Positions 34,560-43,087 of a stretch of 64,000 nt of DNA are shown in pieces. The first letter of the stretch is position 1, and each line of letters begins with the position of its first letter. A model generated the notes under the pieces. The model had not been told where the DNA came from and did no database searches. It saw only the letters and a program-made list of their open reading frames with translations. Source of the stretch: Mycobacterium sp. D16R12 (GTDB lineage: Bacteria; Actinomycetota; Actinomycetes; Mycobacteriales; Mycobacteriaceae); the NCBI RefSeq assembly GCF_002013465.1, contig NZ_MAFC01000023.1, positions 124,001-188,000 of the forward strand. Direction: 5' to 3'. The translations under genes were made by a program, and so were the position numbers.

Positions 34560-35291
34560 CTAATTCACTGCGACGCCGATCAGATGACCTATCACGTAGG
34601 TGGCACCGATAGCGATGGCACCAAATGTCAACTGCCGCAAAGCACTCAGCCACGGGGCCCGTGCCGTGAAGCGCCCGGCGACCCATCCGGCGATCACCAG
34701 ACCCACTCCTCCGCAGACCAGACCGGCCAGAAGTGACGCGAATCCCAGCAGGAATGGGATCAGCGGCACCACCGCACCCACCGAGAATGTCACGAACGAA
34801 GAGATCGCAGCCACCCACGGTGACGGCGTCTCGTTGGGATTGATGCCGAGCTCTCGGGTGAGGTGAATCGTCACCGCAGTGTTCTCGTCCTGGTGGATCT
34901 CGTCGGCGGCCGCGGTCGCCGTCTGCGGCGAGAGCCCGATATCGCCGAGCATGGCGATGAGCTCCCGCTTCTCGGCATCGGGGTGCAGCTGAATGGCACG
35001 GCGTTCCACGCTCGCCTCATGCTCGATCTGCGAATTGGACGTCGATACCGACGTGAATTCGCCCAGCGCCATCGAGAACGCACCCGCCACCAGGCTGGCG
35101 ACCCCGGTCAACACGATCGCCTGCGTGTCGAGCCCGCTGGCACCCACACCGGCGACCAAAGCCGTGTTGGTAACCAGGCCGTCCATGGCGCCGAACGTGG
35201 CCGCACGCAACCATCCCCCGGACACGTCTGGGTGCGTGTGGTCAAATTCATGCGGTAGTTCGGCAGATCCCGCAGAGCCGTCGAGTGCCAC
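34560..35291 (-). CDS. VIT1/CCC1-family metal transporter
   Basis: 243 residues. The VIT1 family N-terminus (GWLRAATFGAMDGLVTNTAL) and the first-helix pattern GAFSMALGEFTSVSTSNSQ are clear. A cytoplasmic acidic/metal-binding insert (EHEASVERRA... to AADEIHQDEN) follows, then three more helices (five in all). These proteins move ferrous iron or manganese out of the cytoplasm. The start is GTG 35291. The gene is divergent from the lipoprotein at 35351 with a 59-base gap, and its last codon leaves 64 bases before the ECF fusion gene. Confidence 0.92.
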   Translation of the reverse strand: MALDGSAGSAELPHEFDHTHPDVSGGWLRAATFGAMDGLVTNTALVAGVGASGLDTQAIVLTGVASLVAGAFSMALGEFTSVSTSNSQIEHEASVERRAIQLHPDAEKRELIAMLGDIGLSPQTATAAADEIHQDENTAVTIHLTRELGINPNETPSPWVAAISSFVTFSVGAVVPLIPFLLGFASLLAGLVCGGVGLVIAGWVAGRFTARAPWLSALRQLTFGAIAIGATYVIGHLIGVAVN

Positions 35292-35350
35292 GATGAATGA
35301 ATCTACTTCCAGGTTGCTGAAAACGCACTGCTCAGAGGGGAATTACCGAT

Positions 35351-36067
35351 ATGAAGCGTTCACTGACTGTTTTCGGCACCGCGGTGTTGGCTGGCGGGCT
35401 GATGCTTGCGTGTTCGAGCAATGACAAGAAGGACGAGTCCGCGAGCTCTTCGGCCAGCAGCAGCGCAACCACTCCCGCGGTGGCCGCTAGCAGCTTCGAC
35501 ATCGCCAAGATCGACGCCATCAAGGACCAGTTCCCCGCCGGGTACACCGTCGAGGTACAGCCCAAGACCACGGTGACCCAAGAGATGCTCGATCAGATGA
35601 AGGGCATCTTCGACAAGGCCACCTTCACCCCGCAGGAATGCGCCGACAAGATGCTGGGCGCCTTCCCCCAGGTGACCGGTACGTCCATGCAGGGTGTTAC
35701 CGGCGCCAAGGGCAACGGCGACCCGATGTCCAAGACGATGATCATCGCCGCGGCCATGGAGACGGTCAGCGCGATCCCCGAGGACACCACCGGCGGAGCG
35801 TGCGACAAGTTCAGCCTCTCGATCGCCGGCATGGCCGAGGGCACCGGCGAGAAGATCGACGCGCCTGCCATCGATGGCGTGAAGACGACGGGTACCTCAA
35901 CGAACATCAAGATCAGCGCGCCCGGCATGGAGAAGGAGATGGTGCAGATCGCCTACTCCGCTCAGCTCGATGACCACCACGCCGTGTCGGTGTCCGGGAT
36001 GGGTGATGTCGACCGCAACGAGCTGTCCGACGTCTTCGTGAAGGCCGTCAACGCCGTTAAGGGATAG
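35351..36067 (+). CDS. DUF5642-like lipoprotein
   Basis: 238 residues. The signal peptide ends in a lipobox (GGLMLACSS), so Cys21 would be lipidated. A Ser/Ala/Thr-rich linker follows, then a compact domain with two cysteines (PQECADKM, GGACDKFS) that could form a disulfide. This fits the mycobacterial DUF5642 lipoproteins, whose role is unknown. GAGGGG lies upstream of ATG 35351. The gene is convergent with, and overlaps by 11 bases, a small exported protein gene. Confidence 0.85.
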   Translation: MKRSLTVFGTAVLAGGLMLACSSNDKKDESASSSASSSATTPAVAASSFDIAKIDAIKDQFPAGYTVEVQPKTTVTQEMLDQMKGIFDKATFTPQECADKMLGAFPQVTGTSMQGVTGAKGNGDPMSKTMIIAAAMETVSAIPEDTTGGACDKFSLSIAGMAEGTGEKIDAPAIDGVKTTGTSTNIKISAPGMEKEMVQIAYSAQLDDHHAVSVSGMGDVDRNELSDVFVKAVNAVKG

Positions 36068-36326
36068 GCCGTACCGGGATGCCCGCCCCGGCAGCAAGGG
36101 GCGGGTACCCGGGCGCTCCCCAGTACCCGCCGGGCGGGTAGTAGCCGTAGCCATACCAGGCAGAGCTGGGCACACCCTCGCATTTGGTGGTACCTCCGGC
36201 AGAGGCGCAGACGGTGGCCTGCGCGGTGCCGGTCGCGGGACTGGGCAAGATCAATGGCGCTGAAGCCAGAGCTCCGACAATGAGTGCCGAGCAGAGAGTT
36301 CGCGCCACATTTCGTGGTCGCTTCAT
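36057..36326 (-). CDS. Small exported Gly/Tyr/Pro-rich protein
   Basis: 89 residues with a signal peptide (NVARTLCSALIVGALASAPL, cleavage near GTAQA). The mature part has two cysteines (VCASAGGTTKCEG) and a Gly/Tyr/Pro-rich tail (WYGYGYYPPGGYWGAPGYPP). It resembles other short secreted mycobacterial proteins of unknown function. It is convergent with the DUF5642 lipoprotein gene. Confidence 0.65.
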   Translation of the reverse strand: MKRPRNVARTLCSALIVGALASAPLILPSPATGTAQATVCASAGGTTKCEGVPSSAWYGYGYYPPGGYWGAPGYPPLAAGAGIPVRPIP

Positions 36327-36386
36327 GTTTCCAGGATAGCTCTGGACTCGTGCGCTGAACGCGGCGTTGACGTGACGCTGGTTCGC

Positions 36387-36845
36387 CTAGAAGGCCGCGT
36401 CGGACAGGCTGCTGCCCGTTGGCCGCTTCATGCCGTCCAGGTCCTCACCTGCCTGCCCGTAGATCCAGAAGATGACCCGGCTGACGAGGTGCAGCAGGAC
36501 CCGCTGCTCCGGATCCTGCGTGTCGACGCCATAGATGTTGGTGACCGCCGACGTACCGCAGCCACGCTCGTACAGCTCGCCGGTCAACCGCCAATGCGTA
36601 CCGGGTCCATCGCCCTTGGGCGCGAAGGAATCAACCGAGATCAATTCGCCCGCCGCCAATTCCACGACGTGACATTCCAGCGTCCCCGCGTATCCCGTCC
36701 CCACCGCCGGCACCGATCCGACGACAAACTTCGCGCCAAGCTCTGGGCGGAACCCCCGCACGCTCACCGGCCATTGGTCTGGATCGGTGATCGCGTCCCA
36801 CACCTGCGTGCGCGGATGTTCGAACTCCCATATGGCGCGTACCAC
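36387..36845 (-). CDS. SRPBCC/START-like domain protein
   Basis: 152 residues with the helix-grip start typical of AHSA1/polyketide-cyclase-like proteins (WEFEHPRTQVWDAITDPDQWP) and a hydrophobic-pocket domain. No catalytic signature is visible; it may bind a lipid or small hydrophobic ligand. GTG 36845 has GGGGAG upstream. It marks the right end of the conserved block before the accessory region. Confidence 0.8.
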   Translation of the reverse strand: MVRAIWEFEHPRTQVWDAITDPDQWPVSVRGFRPELGAKFVVGSVPAVGTGYAGTLECHVVELAAGELISVDSFAPKGDGPGTHWRLTGELYERGCGTSAVTNIYGVDTQDPEQRVLLHLVSRVIFWIYGQAGEDLDGMKRPTGSSLSDAAF

Positions 36846-37169
36846 CTACTCCCCTTCCCCGGACAGCCCCCCGAAGGACGCCTACATGTGACCATCGGCT
36901 AGCAACCATGGCGAAGTAACCGTACTAGCAGTACCACCATTTCGCTACGCAACGGGGCTGGTTCGGCTCAGCTATCTCGATGCCGGGCTAAAGATCGTGG
37001 CATTGCCTGATAGCCACCAGCTAAACGCAGCCTTGATGATGGAGAACGTTGAGCCGAAAGATCCTCTGGTAACTAGATGCCTTCCGGCGTGCAGTTTTCA
37101 GAACGACCGTACATAATTTTCCCAGAGTTCAAGAATGCGGGATTAGCAAATAGATGAGAGCATGGTGCG
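36846..37169. other. Gene-free stretch with a possible coding remnant
   Basis: No intact gene. A 74-codon open run on the plus strand (36892-37116) reads coding-like (HGEVTVLAVPPFRYATGLV, SYLDAGLKIVALPD) but has no usable start before its internal Met-Met, so it may be a truncated gene. Sequence after 37080 turns AT-rich and is the likely promoter region for the gene at 37170. Confidence 0.35.
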
Positions 37170-37448
37170 GTGGCGGAGGACCCGTCCGTGGCGCAAGCGC
37201 GGACACTGCTGATCTCGCTCTATGAGCATGTCAACGAAGTAGGACAGTCGATGGCCGAGGCTGAAGACCTGATCCGACACACCCCGCGCCACGGCTCCCC
37301 ACACCGACATCACCGACTCCGCGTGGCTGCTATGCGCAAGGACATCTACGAAGCGCAACGGCTGATTAAGAAACTGCACCAACGGTTTCCGGCAGTACGG
37401 GACACGGTGTGGCCGACGACACCACGTGACGATAGTGGGAGCTCGTGA
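37170..37448 (+). CDS. Hypothetical helical protein (92 aa)
   Basis: 92 residues from GTG 37170, rich in charged and amphipathic helix (ARTLLISLYEHVNEVGQSMA, KDIYEAQRLIKKLHQRF). No signal or membrane segment. I recognise no family. It is the only plus-strand gene in the accessory block and lies beyond the frameshifted pseudogene. The size and helical pattern recall small WXG-like or regulator-associated proteins, but no WXG motif is present. Confidence 0.5.
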   Translation: MAEDPSVAQARTLLISLYEHVNEVGQSMAEAEDLIRHTPRHGSPHRHHRLRVAAMRKDIYEAQRLIKKLHQRFPAVRDTVWPTTPRDDSGSS

Positions 37449-37569
37449 TTCGGTCACTGCGAAACCTGCGCTGTGGTCAACGACTCATCAAAGAAGCACC
37501 GCAACGCCCCCCCCCGGGACTTGCGTCCCAACTGCTGCATCACCTGGGCGGATATCCGGTACTGCCGAT

Positions 37570-38096
37570 CTAGAACGTGTAACTACCTTGAGGTTGCACG
37601 ACGAACCCGCGCCGCTCACCGCTTTTGCGATCGACCACGCACGCGACCAAGCTGTCGTCCACCGCGCAGGTGATCTGATCGCCACCCATCACCATGCCCC
37701 CCGGTCCGAGCGTGAGCTTCTGGCCAGAGCGCAAGCCTCTCCCGGCCAGTGCAGCTTTATCAATGTCCGTCAGTTCGCCTGTCCCGAAACCTGATTGATA
37801 GTCATTTTGCCGATACAGAGGTCACTCCCTGGCCCGCGCCCGGTAATGCGCCGTAACACGACGCTCCTGGTACTGCCACGGCTACTAGATATCGCGCAGT
37901 GCAGCCCGTTGGGTGCCGTAAACGACAACATCGGATATTTCACATCTGGTCCCGCCGCGTAGTCCTTCGCGGGTGCTGCCACAAACAAATCGAGGTTGGG
38001 GAAGTCCGGTTCAGCGAGCGCAACTGTCTCACCGACAAGCAGGGCAGCCGTCATAGACACAGCAGCAGCAGTGAATCGAGCCAGTGGATGCTTCAT
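37570..38096 (-). pseudogene. Frameshifted exported protein, paralogue of the gene at 38714-39358
   Basis: The N-terminal frame has a signal peptide (MKHPLARFTAAAVSMTAALL) and EPDFPNLDLFVAAPAKDY, like EPPGFPDVSSFVSVNAAEY in the intact gene. It stops at 37770. Another frame continues from about 37785 to a TAG at 37570-37572: GELTDIDKAALAGRGLRSGQ, GGDQITCAVDDSLVACV and RRGFVVQPQGSYTF. That matches the paralogue's C-terminus (GELCAVGPDFTACRD, RGFVLRQDGNSFLF). Between them a third frame briefly reads CYGALPGAG, like CYGKQLPGY. At least one frameshift, probably more, has broken the gene, unless the base calls are wrong. Confidence 0.7.
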
Positions 38097-38282
38097 GACT
38101 GTCTATTCTCCTATCCCTACGGCAAATTGCGTTACACGCCAAGGAGATTAGGCCGGGGCGGGCCATTGGTAACGGCGATCTGCAAAAGATCCGAAGTAGA
38201 GCCAGACGGGATGCCACCAGGGACAATTTCAGGCACTCGTCAAAGCATCGTGTACGGGCTGAACCAACAGTTCGGGCCGCGG

Positions 38283-38597
38283 TTACATTGGCCAGTTTTG
38301 TCCGGAGCGAGCCTGGGAGGCGGTGTTTGATTCTCCAGTCGGCGGGGTTGGGGGCGCCGCGGATGGGGTAGGTGGCGTTCGTGGCTGGGACGTTTGAAGG
38401 TGCTGACGTATCAGCGCAAGTTCCTCACTGATCGCCAGCAGCGCCTCTGTTTGAGCGAGGACGGCGGTGTCCCGCAAGAACCCGTGCTTGTGGTCTGCAC
38501 GGTTGTACTCGACCACGTTCAGCGGAAAATTCAGTATTCGGCTCTTGGCACTCTCTCGCAATTGATCGATGCGTTGAATCTCTTTGTCAGCACCCAT
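38283..38597 (-). CDS. Hypothetical protein with helical core and Pro/Thr tail (104 aa)
   Basis: 104 residues: a charged helical first part (ADKEIQRIDQLRESAKSRIL), then AVLAQTEALLAISEELALIR, then a low-complexity tail (PRTPPTPSAAPPTPPTGE). No signal peptide. It sits between the eight-gene secretion-substrate operon and the pseudogene, on the same strand, so it may belong to the same accessory block. No family recognised. Confidence 0.5.
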   Translation of the reverse strand: MGADKEIQRIDQLRESAKSRILNFPLNVVEYNRADHKHGFLRDTAVLAQTEALLAISEELALIRQHLQTSQPRTPPTPSAAPPTPPTGESNTASQARSGQNWPM

Positions 38598-38614
38598 CTA
38601 AAGCGCCCCTACCT

Positions 38615-38652
38615 TTCTGTTTCTACAAACCGCTTCTGTTTCTACAAACCGC
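38615..38652. repeat. 19-base perfect tandem repeat (two copies)
   Basis: TTCTGTTTCTACAAACCGC occurs twice head to tail (38615-38633 and 38634-38652) in the gap between two minus-strand genes, just upstream of the 104-residue protein gene. It may mark slippage or a binding-site duplication. Confidence 0.8.
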
Positions 38653-38713
38653 TCGAAAACCCCTCAGCATCTGACCAGCGATGGGCCATAAGGCCGGAGC
38701 TCTTCAATGGGAG

Positions 38714-39358
38714 TTAGAAGAGGAAGCTGTTGCCGTCCTGGCGCAGCACGAAACCGCGAGATTCGGGCTGACTGCTGTCCCTGCACGCGGTGAAATCGGG
38801 TCCGACCGCACACAGCTCTCCACGAAATTCGATCTTGTGTCCTTGCGGCAAGACAGGGCTATGGGGGTCACTACAGAAAATCTGGGCTGGCTGAAAATAG
38901 GCCGGGCGTTCGGGGGCAGCGCCCGTGCCTACCTGCTGCCCACACGAGACATCAGGTAGCTCGGTTTGGTTGAAATAACCAGGAAGCTGCTTACCGTAGC
39001 AATGGATGAACCGGCCCTGCCCCATGTCGCAGGTATATCCGAATGGGGTCGAGAATCGCACCGCCTTGTCGGTCGAACGCGAAAGCGGGAGAGGATATTC
39101 AGCCGCATTCACCGAAACGAAACTCGATACGTCCGGGAAACCGGGCGGTTCAGCGTGGGCCACATTGGCTGGCACCAGAACAAAACTGGTGGCTGCGGCA
39201 GTGACCATGGTGAGGTGTCTGATTCGCTTCACGCGACGGATCAATTCATCGAGTACTTCGCACACCGCGACTCCGAAGTCTCCGTTGCCCGTCAGCTTGT
39301 CGGCAGCATCCTGCCGCCGGTTGCGCAGAAACTGCAGCATCGCCTGCGGACTCTTCAT
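38714..39358 (-). CDS. Exported cysteine-containing protein, last gene of the EspC-like operon
   Basis: 214 residues. Unusually, a ~42-residue charged stretch (LRNRRQDAADKL..., VCEVLDELIRR) precedes a signal-type segment (HLTMVTAAATSFVLVPANV, then AHA). The mature part has six Cys (YTCDMGQGR, IHCYGKQLPG, VSCGQQ, IFCSD, ELCAVG, TACRD), so disulfides are likely. ATG 39358 overlaps the stop of the previous gene (ATGA), supporting the long form; GTG 39232 would give a normal signal peptide. A broken paralogue lies downstream. Function unknown. Confidence 0.7.
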   Translation of the reverse strand: MKSPQAMLQFLRNRRQDAADKLTGNGDFGVAVCEVLDELIRRVKRIRHLTMVTAAATSFVLVPANVAHAEPPGFPDVSSFVSVNAAEYPLPLSRSTDKAVRFSTPFGYTCDMGQGRFIHCYGKQLPGYFNQTELPDVSCGQQVGTGAAPERPAYFQPAQIFCSDPHSPVLPQGHKIEFRGELCAVGPDFTACRDSSQPESRGFVLRQDGNSFLF

Positions 39359-39585
39359 CGTCGTCCCAGTGGGTTGCTCCGGAAGTTCTGGTAAAAATCG
39401 TCCTCTTCGAGAGCTGCGGGTGGAGGTTGCTTCTTTGTCTCACGAGGTGATTCGTTTCGGGAGATTCGCGCAGACATGGCAGCGGAAGTCGACGCGTTGA
39501 GTTTGGCGGCATCCTGTGCTGGGCCTATATCCCCGGTTCGAAGGGCGTGCACGACGGTCGGGTGAAGGTCTGAGGTGTCAGCCAC
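39355..39585 (-). CDS. Small hypothetical protein in EspC-like operon (76 aa)
   Basis: 76 residues from GTG 39585, starting 2 bases after the lipoprotein stop and overlapping the next gene by 4 bases. It begins MADTSDLHPTVVHALRTGDI and is otherwise polar with Lys/Pro/Glu patches (RETKKQPPPAALEEDDFYQN), probably largely disordered. No signal peptide or known domain. It is likely a small partner of the flanking exported proteins. Confidence 0.6.
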   Translation of the reverse strand: MADTSDLHPTVVHALRTGDIGPAQDAAKLNASTSAAMSARISRNESPRETKKQPPPAALEEDDFYQNFRSNPLGRR

Positions 39586-39587
39586 GG

Positions 39588-40355
39588 CTATGGACTCCCT
39601 GCCTCGGGCCAGCCCGGGTCGGGCGGCAGGACCGGTGCAGGATCGGCACTCAAGTACTTATCGGGCCGGTCGGCGGGAACGCCGGGCGGGTATTTGTTGT
39701 GGCATTGCGGCAGCGTCGTTGTGGTCACGAGATCGATCTTGGTAATGATCCAGGTGCCGAACACATTGTTGGTAGGGCGCAGTGCCGGGCCCTTCTGACT
39801 TGTCGGAGGCTCATGCTGCTGATCTGGCGCAACGGCAGGGTCGGGGCCAAACGTGAACCAATACCCCGTGCTATTTGGAGGACCACCCCGCTCGTACCTC
39901 CCGAGGGAATTCTCGGAAAGCGCCGAGAGATAATCGCAGACTCCTGCGACAAACTGGTTCCCCTCCCGACGCAAAGTCACCACCTCGTAATAGATGGTGC
40001 CGGCCCATCCTCCTCCGGCACCGCCGGTCACGAGGGCGGGCGAGATGGTGTTGCTGAGGGCGTGGACGAATCCGGGGTAGCCGCCCGCGTCGACGGTGTC
40101 AACGTCCCGGCGGAGAGAATGGTCGGCTCGCTCCCAGGATTCGACGGCCGCGCGGATGAAGGTGCCTTCTGGTGCCATTAAGTCTATGGCGGGGTTGGCG
40201 ATCCAACGGCCAGACACATTGGGTTTGTACCTATCAAGCCCATCCGCAGGCGAGGAAGTGGTGGGTTGGGGCTGATCGCCGCGATGGCATCCCGCCGCCA
40301 ACAGCACGACGGCCATCACAGCAGTGCAACTGCGCACCAAACGGGTGCGGTCCAT
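39588..40355 (-). CDS. Lipoprotein in EspC-like operon
   Basis: 255 residues. The signal peptide MDRTRLVRSCTAVMAVVLLA ends in the lipobox LLAAGC, so the protein should be lipid-anchored outside the membrane. The mature domain includes DRYKPNVSGRWIANPAIDLM and a C-terminal Pro-rich tail (DPAPVLPPDPGWPEAG). ATG 40355 lies 2 bases after the stop of the large upstream gene, indicating translational coupling. I do not recognise the domain; its place suggests a surface partner or immunity lipoprotein for the large operon protein. Confidence 0.75.
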   Translation of the reverse strand: MDRTRLVRSCTAVMAVVLLAAGCHRGDQPQPTTSSPADGLDRYKPNVSGRWIANPAIDLMAPEGTFIRAAVESWERADHSLRRDVDTVDAGGYPGFVHALSNTISPALVTGGAGGGWAGTIYYEVVTLRREGNQFVAGVCDYLSALSENSLGRYERGGPPNSTGYWFTFGPDPAVAPDQQHEPPTSQKGPALRPTNNVFGTWIITKIDLVTTTTLPQCHNKYPPGVPADRPDKYLSADPAPVLPPDPGWPEAGSP

Positions 40356-40357
40356 GT

Positions 40358-42718
40358 TCAGTGGCTCCAATCCGACTTGCCCGCGCCGACGTTCTCTAGC
40401 CCCTGCCAGTTGCCGATATCCACGCCATACTGGTTCTTCCCGGTCGTCTGGAACCAATCTGTCAGAATCTTGTGTGCGTTCCCATTGCTTACGACCTTTT
40501 GCATATCGAGGTGATCGCCGGTCATGAAAGCGGCCAAGTCACGGTCAGCGGCGATGGAGGGGTCACGTGCGATCAAACCTCTGAGGACGGTTGCCCGGTA
40601 GTCGGTGGAGTTGGCCGCGGCTCCTCCTGTGTCCACGAGTTGGCGGGCGAACTCATCGCCGTGGATCAGCAAGGGGTTAGGCCCTGGAGGCTGGGTGAGT
40701 TTGGCGGCCAGTTCAATGGCCGAGACAGACTCTCCGAATCCAGGGATCATCCCGAGAGCTTTGAGACTGTTTTCGACCATGTTCTTTTGGCCGTCCGCTT
40801 TCTCGGCGGCTTCCCAGCGTGCCTTCTCCTGATCGAACAGGTGCGCGTCGTTGGCCCCTTCGTGCATCGAATGAGCCAGGCGACCTGCAATCTCCAGATC
40901 CCTGTCCGGGGTGCCATGTTCGCTTGCGCTAGTCACCAGACCCTCGTATTCGGCCTTGGCGGCACCGTTGATGCTGATGGCCGAGTCGTGGTTCTGATCG
41001 AACACCGAGAACAGATTCTTCATCTGATCAGCGGAGTCGAAATGCTGGATACCCGGGGAGTTGAACCCGGTCTCTGGGTCTGCTCCGGCGAACTGGGCCA
41101 GATATGGGTTGATGCCATCGGCCATCGCTTTGGCCAGGCCGCCGTTGACTTCGCCGAACGTTCCGCCGCCAGGCATGTTTTTCAGGGCGTCGGCATGGCC
41201 CGGATCAGCTATGTAGTGGCCGACCGCATTGGCGGTTTCCCCGGCGATGGGGTTACCGGTGTCGTCATGGGTCCACCGGAATGCATCGCCGATCTTGGCG
41301 GATTCGTCGCCCCAACGTTCCTGGGTCATTGCGTGCAAGAACCCGTCACTGGTGGACGGGTTGGTGGCCAGATCATGCACGCTCAAGTGGTCACTGCCAC
41401 CGACCTGCACCACGTCAGCCAACGCGTGTTGCAGTGAGCCGCCATGCTGATCCCCGCCATCGAATTGTTGAACGTAGGCGCCGGTATCGGGGTGTTTGAT
41501 GTCGGCGTTGGCGTACTGCGTGGCGGCCTCGAGCATCGACTTGGTGGCCTCACTGCCCGAAATCGCTGCGCCCGGCCTGAGGATGTCAGCGATATCCTGC
41601 ATCGCCCCTACACCGTTGAGCTTCGTGTGACTTTCCGAGGGCAGCGTATTGCCGCCGATATCGCGGGCCGGCGTTATCTGCGTGGTGACCCGATCAGTAC
41701 GGGACAGCTCCTTAGCCATCTCTGAGGGCAGGTTGACCTTTGAGCCGGTGACCGGCACGAATGTCCCACGAGTCGCATCGGTAGCCCCCTGAGCCAGTGG
41801 CTTGATCTGGTCGGCACCCGCAACCTGCACATTGGGATCTGAGACGATCTTCAAACCCTGCGCCAACGTTGCCTGCGCATCGGCAGGCAACGTCCGCTGC
41901 ATCTCCTTGATCTGCTCAGGACTTAAACCGTTGAGCGACTGGGACATCTGGTACAGATACGCCATCTGCCCGGCAGGTATTTCCACCTTCTCCCCGCGCG
42001 CCAACTTATCGAGATCAGTCTGCGACAAACTGCCTGCCGCAACGAGTTTCGCCAAGGCCTTCGGATCAACGGGCATGCCCGTGTACTTACTGGCCGCTAT
42101 CGCGTCGAGAAGATCTGTTTTGCCCTCTTCGCCGCTCAGGCCCGCGGCCACCGGAGCAGCTGCACCAAGATCGGCCTTAGCGTTGTTGATCGCATCGGCA
42201 GTGTCTTGGTCAGCCTGCCCTAGCGCGTCGGCCCGCTCCTGCAAACTCGCGGTGTCGGTTTGTGCTTCGTTGCCGCGCTCGGCCTGCAGTTGGTTCATCC
42301 GGTCGGTGGCTATAGGTTCTGCGACACCGAACGCCATCAGGGCGAACTTGCCCGCCCGATAGTCGAACATGTCGGTGACGGTCCAGTCTTCCGATACCGC
42401 GAACGTATCGGCCTCCAGGCCCTGGCCCGTCTTCGTCAGATCTGCGATCATCGGCGCCATCGTTGCGGAGCCGTTCTGGCAAGCATCGGCCAAAGCGTTG
42501 TACCCCTGCACAACCTGCTTGTCCTGTGCCAGTTCACGATCCGCGCGACCAACCGCCGCGTCCTTACCTTCGCCCTCCCATTCAAGGTCAACTATCGCGC
42601 CGTGCACTACCCCCGCTGCATCGAGCACCTGCGTGCCAAGTGTGAGAGTCGGCTCGGCCAAATCGCCCAGCGCCGCCACCTTGGCGTTGTACACCACTGT
42701 CTTAGTCGGCCTGCCCAT
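40358..42718 (-). CDS. Large helical-repeat protein, probable type VII secretion substrate
   Basis: 786 residues, nearly all helical, no signal peptide or membrane helix. A WxG-like turn occurs early (VDLEWEGEGKDAA). The middle region (SLSQTDLDKLARGEKVEIPA, LNGLSPEQIKEMQRTLP) and the EF-hand-like loop FDQNHDSAISING near residue 545 recall the actinobacterial 'TPR repeat region' proteins related to M. tuberculosis Rv2082, which lie next to EspC-like genes (from memory). The C-terminus (TDWFQTTGKNQYGVDIGNW) may hold the variable activity. ATG 42718 has GGGAGGG upstream. The lipoprotein gene follows with a 2-base gap. Confidence 0.7.
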   Translation of the reverse strand: MGRPTKTVVYNAKVAALGDLAEPTLTLGTQVLDAAGVVHGAIVDLEWEGEGKDAAVGRADRELAQDKQVVQGYNALADACQNGSATMAPMIADLTKTGQGLEADTFAVSEDWTVTDMFDYRAGKFALMAFGVAEPIATDRMNQLQAERGNEAQTDTASLQERADALGQADQDTADAINNAKADLGAAAPVAAGLSGEEGKTDLLDAIAASKYTGMPVDPKALAKLVAAGSLSQTDLDKLARGEKVEIPAGQMAYLYQMSQSLNGLSPEQIKEMQRTLPADAQATLAQGLKIVSDPNVQVAGADQIKPLAQGATDATRGTFVPVTGSKVNLPSEMAKELSRTDRVTTQITPARDIGGNTLPSESHTKLNGVGAMQDIADILRPGAAISGSEATKSMLEAATQYANADIKHPDTGAYVQQFDGGDQHGGSLQHALADVVQVGGSDHLSVHDLATNPSTSDGFLHAMTQERWGDESAKIGDAFRWTHDDTGNPIAGETANAVGHYIADPGHADALKNMPGGGTFGEVNGGLAKAMADGINPYLAQFAGADPETGFNSPGIQHFDSADQMKNLFSVFDQNHDSAISINGAAKAEYEGLVTSASEHGTPDRDLEIAGRLAHSMHEGANDAHLFDQEKARWEAAEKADGQKNMVENSLKALGMIPGFGESVSAIELAAKLTQPPGPNPLLIHGDEFARQLVDTGGAAANSTDYRATVLRGLIARDPSIAADRDLAAFMTGDHLDMQKVVSNGNAHKILTDWFQTTGKNQYGVDIGNWQGLENVGAGKSDWSH

Positions 42719-42744
42719 ATCAAATCCCTCCCCCCGCAACCACT

Positions 42745-43068
42745 TTAAGTGGCCGCGTTCAAATCACCGAGCGACGTCAACCCGTTGGCAGCCAACTGCG
42801 TCAGCGACACCGCACTCTTGTTGTCCTGATGCTCGTACATGTCAGCCGAACGCCGCAAAAGCTGCCCCATAACGTCATAGCGACCACCGACAACATCCAA
42901 CGAACTCTTCACCGCCTCGTACGTCCCCTGCAACGCCCCCGCCGTGGCGAAACCCTGCAAGCCCGGAACCGCATTGGCAAATATCGGCACCTTTAGCTTG
43001 GACACATCAGAATGAGCGCCATCCACCTTGCCGGCACCCTCGCGCACATTTACCGGATCAACCTTCAC
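42745..43068 (-). CDS. EspC-like ESX secretion-associated protein
   Basis: 107 residues forming a helical hairpin (REGAGKVDGAHSDVSKLKVP, then LQGTYEAVKSSLDVVGGRYD, then RRSADMYEHQDNKSA). Size and pattern fit the EspC/DUF2580 family, small ESX-associated proteins encoded beside larger secreted partners. The C-terminal part has Y-x-x-x-D-like spacing (YEHQD), a type VII export signal. GTG 43068 is chosen because GGGGG lies 6 bases upstream; TTG 43074 is possible. It probably pairs with the 786-residue protein that follows. Confidence 0.75.
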   Translation of the reverse strand: MKVDPVNVREGAGKVDGAHSDVSKLKVPIFANAVPGLQGFATAGALQGTYEAVKSSLDVVGGRYDVMGQLLRRSADMYEHQDNKSAVSLTQLAANGLTSLGDLNAAT

Positions 43069-43087
43069 AACCAACCCCCAACAGCTC

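Noticed and set aside
37143..37457. 104-codon minus-strand frame opposite the 92-residue gene
   Set aside because: Composition (Arg/His/Cys/Ser mix) is less protein-like than the plus-strand frame over the same bases.
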